Positions 1-8,195 of a DNA stretch of 64,000 bases are shown one piece after another (the stretch's first letter is position 1; the number at the start of each line of letters is the position of its first letter). Source of the stretch: Paenibacillaceae bacterium (lineage in GTDB: Bacteria > Bacillota > Clostridia > Lachnospirales > Lachnospiraceae); assembly GCA_015057715.1 (NCBI GenBank), contig SVDS01000007.1, positions 1 through 64,000 of the forward strand, written 5' to 3'. A program made the position numbers and the translations under genes. The notes below the pieces were generated by a model that was given only the letters and a program-made list of their open reading frames with translations, made no database searches and was not told the DNA's origin.

Positions 1-651
1 GAAACGGCTCCCATGCGTGAAGATGCGATATATCTGATGGGTTTGGGGCATCCGCTGATTCGAAGTATGTTCAGGGAAATTTCAGAACGCCTTATACGAG
101 GCGGAGCTATTCTACATATCGATGATATATACTGGCTCACAAAATCAGAATTGGATGCACTTGTAATCCAGTTAGATAAAAATATGCATTTATCGGATCT
201 GAAAGGGGTAATACCTGTCAGAAGGGCAGAATTCAAAAAATTCCAGGGCTATGTACCTCCCTCCAGATTACCGGAGAAAAATGAAAATACTATGTTACAT
301 TTGCCACAGAATCGAAAAGATGGGAAAATTGTATTGAAGGGAATAGGCACCAGCACCGGCGTTGTTACAGCACCAGCCTGTATCGTCCACAGCCCTGCAG
401 ATTTTGAAGGCTTTAAGCCTGGAAGCGTGTTAATTGCCGTTACCACAACTCCGGCATGGACACCGTTGTTTTCTCTGGCAAGTGCCATTGTAACGGATAT
501 TGGCGGTCCGCTCAGCCATTCAAGTATTGTTGCCAGAGAATATGGAATCCCCGCAGTCATGGCCGCTCACAACGCGACACGAACGATCCGGAGCGGACAA
601 ATGATAACGGTGGATGGAACAGCGGGGACGGTGACCATCAGCGGGGAGTAA
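1..651 (+). CDS. C-terminal part of a PEP-utilising phosphotransferase (dikinase type), cut by window start
   Basis: The reading frame is open from base 1, so the gene begins outside the window; 216 residues remain. The last 100 residues form a swivelling phosphohistidine domain of the PEP synthase / rifampicin phosphotransferase kind: a GIGTSTGVV entry motif, then GGPLSHSSIVAREYGIPAV, in which the His is the expected phospho-acceptor. In this family an N-terminal ATP-grasp domain phosphorylates that His and the domain swings to transfer phosphate to pyruvate or a small molecule. The substrate-binding half lies upstream, so pyruvate, an antibiotic or another acceptor cannot be distinguished. 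Base composition matches the chromosome, unlike the distant relative at 6234-8183. The family call is solid; the substrate is unknown. Confidence 0.85.
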   Translation, partial: ETAPMREDAIYLMGLGHPLIRSMFREISERLIRGGAILHIDDIYWLTKSELDALVIQLDKNMHLSDLKGVIPVRRAEFKKFQGYVPPSRLPEKNENTMLHLPQNRKDGKIVLKGIGTSTGVVTAPACIVHSPADFEGFKPGSVLIAVTTTPAWTPLFSLASAIVTDIGGPLSHSSIVAREYGIPAVMAAHNATRTIRSGQMITVDGTAGTVTISGE

Positions 652-941
652 AGTTTATAATTGGTAAAATTACGAATTTAAAATAATAAAGTCCACTTTC
701 AGATTGCATAGAAATATGTTAAACTAAGAATAGTTCCCCCTTGCTCCCGCAATCGCAGGCCGACTTTTCTAAGGCTTTAAATATTTATATTGTGAACCTG
801 CAATCAACAGATGCAATCAGGAATTTTTTTAATTTCATGGAATAACAGTTACATAGCAGGTCTGATTTTTAAAATCAGAAGAAAAGAGGCATTTATCATG
901 GAGAGCAAAGTATCAATTTTAGCTGACAGGAGGAATTACTC

Positions 942-2957
942 ATGGAAGAATGGCTGACATTGGCGGGAATTTCAGTAGGAGCAGTTGTGTTGCTTTACCT
1001 GTTTATTTTCAAAATACTTGGTTTAAGAGTTATTAACTCAAACGAGGTAGCAGTCGTAGAAAAATGGTGGAGTCTTAAGGGATCACTGAAGGATTCCATT
1101 ATTGCCTTAAACGGAGAAGCCGGATATGCGCCTGGGCTTTTGAGGGGCGGTATCCATTTCAAATCCGTACTCATGTACAAGATACATAAATATCCGCTGA
1201 TTACCATTCCTCAGGGGCAGATCGCCTATTTATTTGCCCGTGACGGAGCCCCGCTTTCCCCAGTGCAGACTCTGGGACGGATTGTGCCTGAAGCCAACAA
1301 TTTTCAGGATGTTTCCGGATTCTTAAAAAATGGCGGACAGCGTGGACCACAGAGAGGAATCTTAAGAGAGGGTACCTATGCCATCAATCTGGCACAATTC
1401 ATTGTGATCACACCCAGCGCCATCAAATCCATTTCCAGCAATTTAAAGCAGGAGCGTAACGAATTGGTCAGCATGCAGAAAACCCTGGCTGAAAGAGAAG
1501 GCTTCTCACCCGTGGTGATTATGGGCAGAGGGGGCAATGAGTCCAGTGACATGATGGGAATTGTTACGGTCCATGATGGAACTTCTATTTCCCAGGGAGA
1601 GATCATCGCTCCGGATGTGGGCGAAGAGCATGCCAGTTTTCAGGATCCGGAGAAGTTTCTGGAGCTCGGCGGAAGACGGGGAAAACAGATCCAGATTTTG
1701 ACAGATGGTACTTATTATATCAATCGTCTTTTTGCCACAGTTGAATTCCGTCCTAAAACAGTGGTTCCCATTGGTTTTGTAGGCGTCGTGGTTTCTTTCT
1801 TTGGCAGTGAGGGAGTGGATACCTCGGGAGAAAACTATAAGCACGGAGAATTAGTCAGCGTAGGCTCCAAGGGTGTACTGGAAAAACCTCTGATGCCAGG
1901 TAAATATGCGTTCAATACCGATGCGGGAAAAGTAGTACTTGTTCCCACCACCAATATCATCTTAAAGTGGAACAAGACCGAAACCGGCGACCATAAGTAT
2001 GATGAAAACCTTACGGAAGTGGATATTATCACCAAGGATGCGTTTGAGCCTTCCCTTCCATTGTCCGTAGTCATGCATATAGACTACAAGCAAGCACCAT
2101 GGGTCATTCAGCGCTTTGGTGATATTGGGATGCTGGTAAACCAGTCTCTTGATCCGCTGGTCAGTGCATATTTCAAAGATGTGGCACAGACGAAGACGCT
2201 CATCGAACTGATTCAGGAACGTAGTGCCATTCGTGAACGGGCTGTTCTTGAAATGAAAGAGAAATTTGAAAAATATAATCTTCAGCTTGAGGAAGTTTTG
2301 ATCGGCACACCGAAAACCACAGTAACCGACACTCAGATTGAGAATATTCTGATGCAGCTTCGGGAACGTCAGATAGCAGAGGAAAAAAAGGTCACTTACC
2401 AAAAACAGCAGTCTGCGGCGGAAAGTGAGAAATCCCTGCGTGAAGCCCAGGCAGTAGCTGAACAGCAAAGTTTCCTGACCAAATCCAAGATTCAGATTGA
2501 GATTGAGGGGAACAATGGTGCAGCACTTGCAAGCCGTGCAGAGCAGGAATCCAATCAGATTATTGCTCTTGCGAAAGCCAATGCATCTAAAATCAAGCTG
2601 GAAGGCGAGGCGGAAGCTTCCAAGGAATCCAATGTGGGATTAGCCAAAGCCCAGGCCATTGAGGCACAGGTAAAAGCTTACGGCGGCGCTGAATACCGGG
2701 TCATTCAGGAGATTACGGATAAGCTGGCCGATGCTGTTAAAAATGCGACTGTTGATATCGTTCCGAAAACAGTTGTGCAGATGGGGAGCGGAGAAAACGG
2801 AAGCAATGGCAGCGCAACTGTAATGGATACACTGCTGAGATTTATTACGTTGGATAAACTTGGCGTATCCCTGCAGCATATGAATGAGCCGTCTGTTGTT
2901 ACACTGGAAGAAGAGCCCCCGGTTAAATCAGAGCAAGTGGAAGAGAAAACAGATTAA
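942..2957 (+). CDS. Large SPFH/flotillin-like membrane protein
   Basis: The protein has 671 residues and starts at an ATG behind AGGAGG. One N-terminal membrane anchor (about residues 5-27) is followed by repeated beta-rich modules. Residues 121-155 and 233-267 are recognisably related (FQD..FL..GG.RG then G.Y.IN), and a third, looser version lies near 300-335. The SPFH/band-7 region follows (about 340-470). The C-terminal third is an Ala/Glu/Lys/Gln-rich helix typical of flotillins, expected to form a coiled coil and oligomerise. Flotillin-like proteins organise membrane microdomains; no partner protease or NfeD gene lies beside it. It is monocistronic, with a terminator immediately downstream. 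It is longer than a usual flotillin (about 500 residues) because of the repeated front modules. Confidence 0.85.
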   Translation: MEEWLTLAGISVGAVVLLYLFIFKILGLRVINSNEVAVVEKWWSLKGSLKDSIIALNGEAGYAPGLLRGGIHFKSVLMYKIHKYPLITIPQGQIAYLFARDGAPLSPVQTLGRIVPEANNFQDVSGFLKNGGQRGPQRGILREGTYAINLAQFIVITPSAIKSISSNLKQERNELVSMQKTLAEREGFSPVVIMGRGGNESSDMMGIVTVHDGTSISQGEIIAPDVGEEHASFQDPEKFLELGGRRGKQIQILTDGTYYINRLFATVEFRPKTVVPIGFVGVVVSFFGSEGVDTSGENYKHGELVSVGSKGVLEKPLMPGKYAFNTDAGKVVLVPTTNIILKWNKTETGDHKYDENLTEVDIITKDAFEPSLPLSVVMHIDYKQAPWVIQRFGDIGMLVNQSLDPLVSAYFKDVAQTKTLIELIQERSAIRERAVLEMKEKFEKYNLQLEEVLIGTPKTTVTDTQIENILMQLRERQIAEEKKVTYQKQQSAAESEKSLREAQAVAEQQSFLTKSKIQIEIEGNNGAALASRAEQESNQIIALAKANASKIKLEGEAEASKESNVGLAKAQAIEAQVKAYGGAEYRVIQEITDKLADAVKNATVDIVPKTVVQMGSGENGSNGSATVMDTLLRFITLDKLGVSLQHMNEPSVVTLEEEPPVKSEQVEEKTD

Positions 2958-2974
2958 ATTGCTGACTTAAATAA

Positions 2975-3016
2975 AAGACCCGATAAAAGCCAATTTACTT
3001 TATCGGGTCTTATTAT
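2975..3016 (+). terminator. Intrinsic terminator after the SPFH gene
   Basis: A perfect 14-base inverted repeat (AAGACCCGATAAAG paired with CTTTATCGGGTCTT, 2998-3011) is followed by a T-rich stretch. It sits 18 bases after the SPFH stop codon. Confidence 0.85.
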
Positions 3017-3053
3017 TTCAATCCTGTTATACTGGTCACAGAAAGGAGGCAGG

Positions 3054-3914
3054 ATGGACTATATAAAAGATATGAATCATGCACTTGACTATATTGAAAG
3101 CAATTTGGATGGAGAGATTGATTACTCCACGGTAGCAAAGCTGGCTTGCTGTTCGATCAGCTGTTTTCAGCGAATGTTTTCCTACATCGCAGATATACAC
3201 TTGTCAGAATATATCCGGCGCCGGCGAATGTCATTAGCTGCATTTGAGTTGCTAAACAGCAATGTAAAAGTAATAGACCTGGCTGTTAAATATGGTTATG
3301 AATCCCCCGATTCTTTCTCCCGTGCATTTCAGGCGATTCATGGAGTGATTCCCTCTGTGGCACGCAGTGACGGGAAGTCTTTAAAAGCTTATCCTCGTAT
3401 AACCTTTCATATTTCTGTTAAAGGAGATGCTGAGATGAATTACAGGATTGAGAAAAAGGAAGGATTTAGAATTGTAGGAATGAAGAGACATTTTCACGCA
3501 CCTGAGGATGATCCGGGGGCTGTGGACAAATTTTGGAGGGAAGTCTTTAAAGACGGAACTTACGAAGACTTAATCCGCTTATCCAATGGTACGCCTAAAG
3601 GTGTTCACGGTTTTATTCAGGTGTTAAGTGAGGAAAATGTGGATTATACCATTGCATGTATCACTGATCAGGAGCCGCCGGAAGGTATGGAAAGCTTTGT
3701 GATAGGTGAATCAACCTGGGCTGTATTTGAACTGGAAGGTCCGGTGAGTAGAACATTGGAGGAGGCATGGAAAAGAATTTTCAGTGAGTGGCTTCCTGCT
3801 TCAGGCTATCAATATGCAGAATCTGTGGATATGGAATGCTTTCCTAATAAGGGTGACAGAGGTGCCAAAGATTTCAAATTCGAGATATGGCTGCCGGTTA
3901 AAAAAGAATCATGA
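3054..3914 (+). CDS. AraC-family regulator with GyrI-like effector domain
   Basis: The protein has 286 residues, with a good AAAGGAGG site before the ATG. Residues 8-105 hold the paired helix-turn-helix of AraC/XylS proteins (second motif near VIDLAVKYGYESPDSFSRAF). Residues 128-284 are a GyrI/SHV2-type small-molecule binding domain, as in Rob and multidrug-responsive regulators. It probably senses a hydrophobic or cationic compound and controls transporters elsewhere, since no obvious target is adjacent. Its last codons, stop and terminator are repeated at 17031, beyond the AT-rich island. It therefore marks the insertion point of that island. Confidence 0.9.
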   Translation: MDYIKDMNHALDYIESNLDGEIDYSTVAKLACCSISCFQRMFSYIADIHLSEYIRRRRMSLAAFELLNSNVKVIDLAVKYGYESPDSFSRAFQAIHGVIPSVARSDGKSLKAYPRITFHISVKGDAEMNYRIEKKEGFRIVGMKRHFHAPEDDPGAVDKFWREVFKDGTYEDLIRLSNGTPKGVHGFIQVLSEENVDYTIACITDQEPPEGMESFVIGESTWAVFELEGPVSRTLEEAWKRIFSEWLPASGYQYAESVDMECFPNKGDRGAKDFKFEIWLPVKKES

Positions 3915-3964
3915 TAGTGAGATACCGCCAGGGATTTAACAAATCCTGACGGTATCTTTTATTT
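3906..3964 (+). repeat. Left copy of island-flanking direct repeat, containing the AraC terminator
   Basis: This 59-base stretch covers the last two AraC codons, the TGA stop and a terminator hairpin (GATACCGCCAGGATT-like arm, complementary arm and TTTT). A matching stretch lies at 17031-17088, with about four substitutions and one single-base indel. The two copies bracket the AT-rich gene cluster exactly. The hairpin acts as the AraC terminator here. Confidence 0.85.
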
Positions 3965-4543
3965 CTTTTTAGGAAATTCCGCTAATAGTCAAAAATAGTG
4001 TATAGAAGTATTGGTCCGCTCTTCCGTCATGGCTATATGTGATGGTCTTTCATTGTTTCGTCAATCTGAACTGTTTTGGCAATCCGCATGTCTAAAAGCT
4101 CCATATCTTTTAATCTTAGTTTACGAAATTTGTATAGTAACATTAAATTATAGCCCGTCCCATTCAAAACTACTTCATTTTTATTGCTAACAAATATAGA
4201 AAAAAAGTGTGAATATTAAAATAGAAGATGGATGAATAATATATACTTTACCCTGTATTCATTTACGTTTATACAGGTTGTTAAAATAATATATTCCAGT
4301 AAAATAGTGGTATATAATAATTTCTCTTAACTTGTACTCTTCTAATGATTTCTAATGCTAAAATTGCTAAAATTTTTTGAAAGATTCCTTTAATTTCAGA
4401 AACCAATTTTGTTTTTCCAATTTGCACCTAGCTTTGTAATGATAGGTACTATAGACCTTGTACATTGCTGACAATATTCTTCATGCACATTGACAATAAG
4501 TAATATTATATAAATAAACGAAAAAGTCATTAACGGAGGAATT
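3965..4543. other. AT-rich intergenic region at the left edge of the island
   Basis: This is 579 bases without a convincing intact gene. Base composition becomes AT-rich soon after the repeat. A short open stretch on the minus strand (about 4033-4216) may be a gene remnant and is listed separately. A TTGACA hexamer at 4490-4495 lies about 50 bases before the first cluster gene. No good -10 sits at 17-base spacing; TATAAA at 4509 is too close. The cluster promoter is therefore only suspected here. Confidence 0.5.
4033..4216 (-). pseudogene. Possible 3' remnant of an unidentified gene
   Basis: Reading the minus strand from about 4216 down to a TAG at 4033-4035 gives roughly 60 open codons. The composition looks coding-like, rich in Lys, Arg, Leu and Met, for example YKFRKLRLKDMELLDMRIAK. 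No start codon or ribosome site precedes it, and the frame is closed by a stop just upstream. It could be the tail of a degraded mobile-element or resident gene. It could also be chance openness, since the plus strand is open here too. I do not recognise the family. Confidence 0.3.
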
Positions 4544-6184
4544 ATGAATTTAAAATATATAGAGCAGATCGGTTTGATAACAACAGATCACTACTTAAAG
4601 CATAATGTTGTTGATCAAATTACTTATGCCTGTGCAGATAAAAAGACAGGATATATATGGATTTCATACAATAACAAAGGAGTTATAACCTGTGTAGAGA
4701 GAAATAATAAGTCTGTAATTAAAACATTACAGATAAAAGCTAACTGGTTTATAATTACAAAAACTAATAAAATTATATCATGTTGTAAAAAAAATAATAT
4801 TGTTGAGATACATGATACTGATGGAAATTTTATTAATTCATTTCATTTTGAATCACCTATATCCATAGCAGATGCTGGAGATAGTTTAATAATAGCTCAT
4901 GAAAATCCAAATGGATTCACTATTGTGAATTTTCTGGGAGAGGTGCAATTTACCTATATTCCCCCAAATGGTTTATTAAAAACACCAGGAAATGTGATTT
5001 CAAGTAAGTATGGTTTCCTGATATCAGATCGGTTTTCTCATGTGATTTTTAAGTATAGTAAAGGTGATGAACAAAATGTATTCTATGGTATAAAAGATAA
5101 GCCTCAATCTAAAGATAAACATTTATGTGCACCGCATTGTATCACATTTAATGAGTTTAATGATACTTTTGTAATTTGTGATACTCTTAATGGAAGAATA
5201 ATAGAATGTGATTATGATGGTGTCGTTCAGTTTGAATATGGAAATTCAGAATACTATGGGGGGGGGATTGGACACCTATGGGGGCCAACTTACGCTGAGT
5301 ATATTAGTAATAACGAGTTGTTTATATGTGATTCGAAAAACAATAGAATAATAATAATTGATAAAAATAGAAATATAAAATGGGAATATGGAGATGCTTT
5401 AATAGAAGCATCAACATTAAAGTTACCTAGAACGGTAATGATTTCAGAAGAAAAATTATTTATTGCAGATACTCACCATAATAAAATAGTTATAACAAAT
5501 ATGGACGGAAATACGATAGAAACTATAGAAAGTGCAGATGGAATAAATTTTTTGTTTCCAAGACATATAGGAAAATGTACAGAAGGATTGTTAATTGCAG
5601 ATTCGGGAAATAATCGCATCATTTGTCTTGATAATAATAAGGAGTTAGTATACGTAATAAATCAATTAATTGAAAATGAAACTCTTGTAAGATTGTCTGA
5701 TCCCCACTATATATGTGAAGTTAATAAAACCCAATTGCTCTTAGTTGACTCAGGAACAGATTCTGTTTTGCTTATTGATAAAAAAGGTTGTGTTCTTTGG
5801 AGATACTCTAATCTAAATGATCCTCATTGTTTGGCAATAGATAATGAGGATTATATTATAGCGGACACAAAAAATAATAGGCTTGTAATATTAGATCAAC
5901 AAGGTAGGCTACTTAATACAATTTATCAAATCAATGGTTGTAAGTTAATTGAACCTAGATTTGTTTTAGCTGATAATAAGTATCTTATTGTTGTAGATAA
6001 TCGTACAGATGACAGGAGAATTATTATTACTAACAGAGAAGATGACAACCACTTTGTTTGTGAATTTGTTGATGAACCGTTACAAGCACTCAATCATGTA
6101 CGATCACTTGCATTACATGAAGACTACTTATATATTTCAGACACTGGAAATAGCAGAATTATGAAAGTTAAAATAATTACATAG
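4544..6184 (+). CDS. NHL-repeat beta-propeller protein, first gene of the island cluster
   Basis: The protein has 546 residues and starts at an ATG behind CGGAGGA. At least seven segments show the NHL pattern, a Pro/His-containing strand followed by (I/V)xDTxNNRI(I/V), for example FICDSKNNRIIIID, LFIADTHHNKIVI, LLIADSGNNRIICLD and YIIADTKNNRLVILD. Together they should fold as a six- or seven-bladed propeller. No signal peptide or membrane segment is present, so it is predicted cytoplasmic, unusual for bacterial NHL proteins, many of which are exported. It may be a scaffold or a lactonase/lyase-like propeller enzyme; no catalytic residues can be assigned. A nine-G tract (5258-5266) lies inside the gene. 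Codon use is extremely A/T-biased, as in the rest of the cluster. Confidence 0.8.
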   Translation: MNLKYIEQIGLITTDHYLKHNVVDQITYACADKKTGYIWISYNNKGVITCVERNNKSVIKTLQIKANWFIITKTNKIISCCKKNNIVEIHDTDGNFINSFHFESPISIADAGDSLIIAHENPNGFTIVNFLGEVQFTYIPPNGLLKTPGNVISSKYGFLISDRFSHVIFKYSKGDEQNVFYGIKDKPQSKDKHLCAPHCITFNEFNDTFVICDTLNGRIIECDYDGVVQFEYGNSEYYGGGIGHLWGPTYAEYISNNELFICDSKNNRIIIIDKNRNIKWEYGDALIEASTLKLPRTVMISEEKLFIADTHHNKIVITNMDGNTIETIESADGINFLFPRHIGKCTEGLLIADSGNNRIICLDNNKELVYVINQLIENETLVRLSDPHYICEVNKTQLLLVDSGTDSVLLIDKKGCVLWRYSNLNDPHCLAIDNEDYIIADTKNNRLVILDQQGRLLNTIYQINGCKLIEPRFVLADNKYLIVVDNRTDDRRIIITNREDDNHFVCEFVDEPLQALNHVRSLALHEDYLYISDTGNSRIMKVKIIT

Positions 6185-6233
6185 CTGGAAGGATTAATAG
6201 ATAAAGCACTAAGCGAAAGGAAATAATATAATT

Positions 6234-8183
6234 ATGAAAAATATAATTAAATTGTATGATGAGGCAAATTTGGCACAACTTTATGGGTGGAAAGCTCAAA
6301 GATTGGGTGAACTTATAAGGCTGGGATTTAATGTACCAAAAGGAGTCGCAATATCATGGAGTGTATTTTCTGAGGTGTTAGATTACAATGAAAAAACGAG
6401 TGAATTTAATATGTTACTTAAAAATGATCGCATTATAAATATTCAGGAAATTGCCAATCTAATAATAAAATTAAAATTACCTGATGAATTTTGGAGTAAT
6501 TTAAATGATGCCATGAGAGGTATGGGGAATAGATTTATTGTTAGAAGTTCAGGTAAAAATGAAGATGGAAATCAAACAAGTTTAGCCGGAGTCTTTAATA
6601 GTTACGGAGATGTAGGTAAAGATGATCTTGAAGAAACTATAAAAAATGTATGGATATCTTCATTTAGTCCAATTGCCACAATGCTTGGCTCAGGTAATGA
6701 AGCAATATCAGTAATTATACAAGATTTTATTCAAGGAGAGCAGTATGGGGTAGCATTTAGCAGAGACCCATTAGATCAGTGTAATGATTGTATTGTAATT
6801 AATGGAAAATCAACACATGCATCAGTTGTAAATGGTGATGGGGGTAGCTGGGAGGAAAGGGTATTTAATCGCTCGGAACTAAGTGGTGGATTGATTTCAG
6901 ATATTACTAATGTTATTTATAAAATAGAATCATTATTTAATATTGGATATGTAGATATAGAATGGATCATGTCTAGGAATAAAATTTATGTAGTTCAAGT
7001 CAGACCTTTGACGTATCCAATATCAGAGAAAATTGGGCATTATGCAATGTATTCATTAGAATCAACAGAGTGTTTAAACATAGATTTAGATCAACTCAAA
7101 AATATACATAAAAGATGGTTTGAAAAAAAATATTGGGCAAGAAAATATGCAATTAGTCAAAATATAGACATCCCAAAAGGTTACTATATATCATATGTAA
7201 AGTCTAAATTGACTAGTCTTAATGTAGATAAAATTTTAGAAAAATTTGAGACGAAAATATTAGTGGTGGATCGTGCTGATGATAAAAGAACAATATTCGT
7301 AGATCGTAATGACCTATATAAATTTCTTATTAATCAAAATGAGTATAATAATGATAAAATAATTACAGTTAAATTGCGCGAGTTACCAGAGTATTCTGAT
7401 AAAATCTTTAGCGGTTTCTCTACAATGATTGGTAATGATCAAATTCTAATAGAATTTATTCCCGGAGCATTTTCAGGTATTTACAAATACCACATTGTAC
7501 CAAGTTATATGGTTGTTGATATGCATGGAAATATTATTTCTTACAATTTAAACTATTTTAGCGAGGTTTGCGTTTTTGATAATAAACATCTGGAATTTGT
7601 GAGAAAAGATATTCCTAAAATAAAACCTGTATTATCTGATTTTATTATAAATGAAGTAATTAGAATCTCTAAATCTATGGCAGATAGATTTAAAGAACCA
7701 AGATTGGAATGGACAATAAGTAATAATAAAATAATATTGTGTGATTTATCATTTGAGAAAAAGCCATTTTTTATTGAAGACAATAATATGAATAAGCTAT
7801 CGAATGGCGATATTGTTGGTACAGTCTTTAAACTAGAAGATCTTAATGTATTAATTGACCTTTGTGAATTACATACTGTGAGCGTAGTACCTGAAGAACA
7901 ATTCTACAGAACTCAAATGAGAAGTAGTATTAAAGAGATAGTAAATAGTTTTAAAATATATGAAAATCCAATTATAGTATGTAAACAGCCTATAACAGAA
8001 CTAGCTCTCATAATGGATGATGTAAAAGGTTTTATATTCGAAGAAGGATCATTTTTATGTCATCTTGGGATTATGTTGCGTGAAAAAAATATACCTGCTA
8101 TTTTTATGAATCAGGCACTTAATAAGCTGGAGAATGGTAAAGATATTATGTTTGTTGATGGGAGATTATCTTACGAAAGGTAG
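6234..8183 (+). CDS. Dikinase-like phosphotransferase (PEP synthase / rifampicin phosphotransferase superfamily)
   Basis: The protein has 649 residues. Residues 10-265 are an ATP-grasp domain of the PPDK/PEP-synthase N-terminal type (VRSSGKNEDG at 103-112, then DIEWI...VVQVRPLTYP at 241-262). The C-terminal domain carries a candidate phospho-His at residue 610 in CHLGIMLREKNIPAI. Between them, residues 300-515 read like a second, degenerate copy of the ATP-grasp. IDIPKG echoes NVPKG, and RLEWTISNNKIILCDL echoes DIEWIMSRNKIYVVQV, but the RSSG loop is missing. The family moves a phosphate from ATP through the His to an acceptor, releasing AMP and phosphate. The acceptor is unknown. It lies 49 bases after the NHL gene and 12 bases before the oxidoreductase, consistent with one operon. 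Confidence 0.8.
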   Translation: MKNIIKLYDEANLAQLYGWKAQRLGELIRLGFNVPKGVAISWSVFSEVLDYNEKTSEFNMLLKNDRIINIQEIANLIIKLKLPDEFWSNLNDAMRGMGNRFIVRSSGKNEDGNQTSLAGVFNSYGDVGKDDLEETIKNVWISSFSPIATMLGSGNEAISVIIQDFIQGEQYGVAFSRDPLDQCNDCIVINGKSTHASVVNGDGGSWEERVFNRSELSGGLISDITNVIYKIESLFNIGYVDIEWIMSRNKIYVVQVRPLTYPISEKIGHYAMYSLESTECLNIDLDQLKNIHKRWFEKKYWARKYAISQNIDIPKGYYISYVKSKLTSLNVDKILEKFETKILVVDRADDKRTIFVDRNDLYKFLINQNEYNNDKIITVKLRELPEYSDKIFSGFSTMIGNDQILIEFIPGAFSGIYKYHIVPSYMVVDMHGNIISYNLNYFSEVCVFDNKHLEFVRKDIPKIKPVLSDFIINEVIRISKSMADRFKEPRLEWTISNNKIILCDLSFEKKPFFIEDNNMNKLSNGDIVGTVFKLEDLNVLIDLCELHTVSVVPEEQFYRTQMRSSIKEIVNSFKIYENPIIVCKQPITELALIMDDVKGFIFEEGSFLCHLGIMLREKNIPAIFMNQALNKLENGKDIMFVDGRLSYER

Positions 8184-8195
8184 GAACAAAAAAAG

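Noticed and set aside
898..957. 19-codon small open frame overlapping the SPFH start
   Set aside because: It has no clear ribosome site and contains the AGGAGG of the SPFH gene; it is better read as leader sequence.
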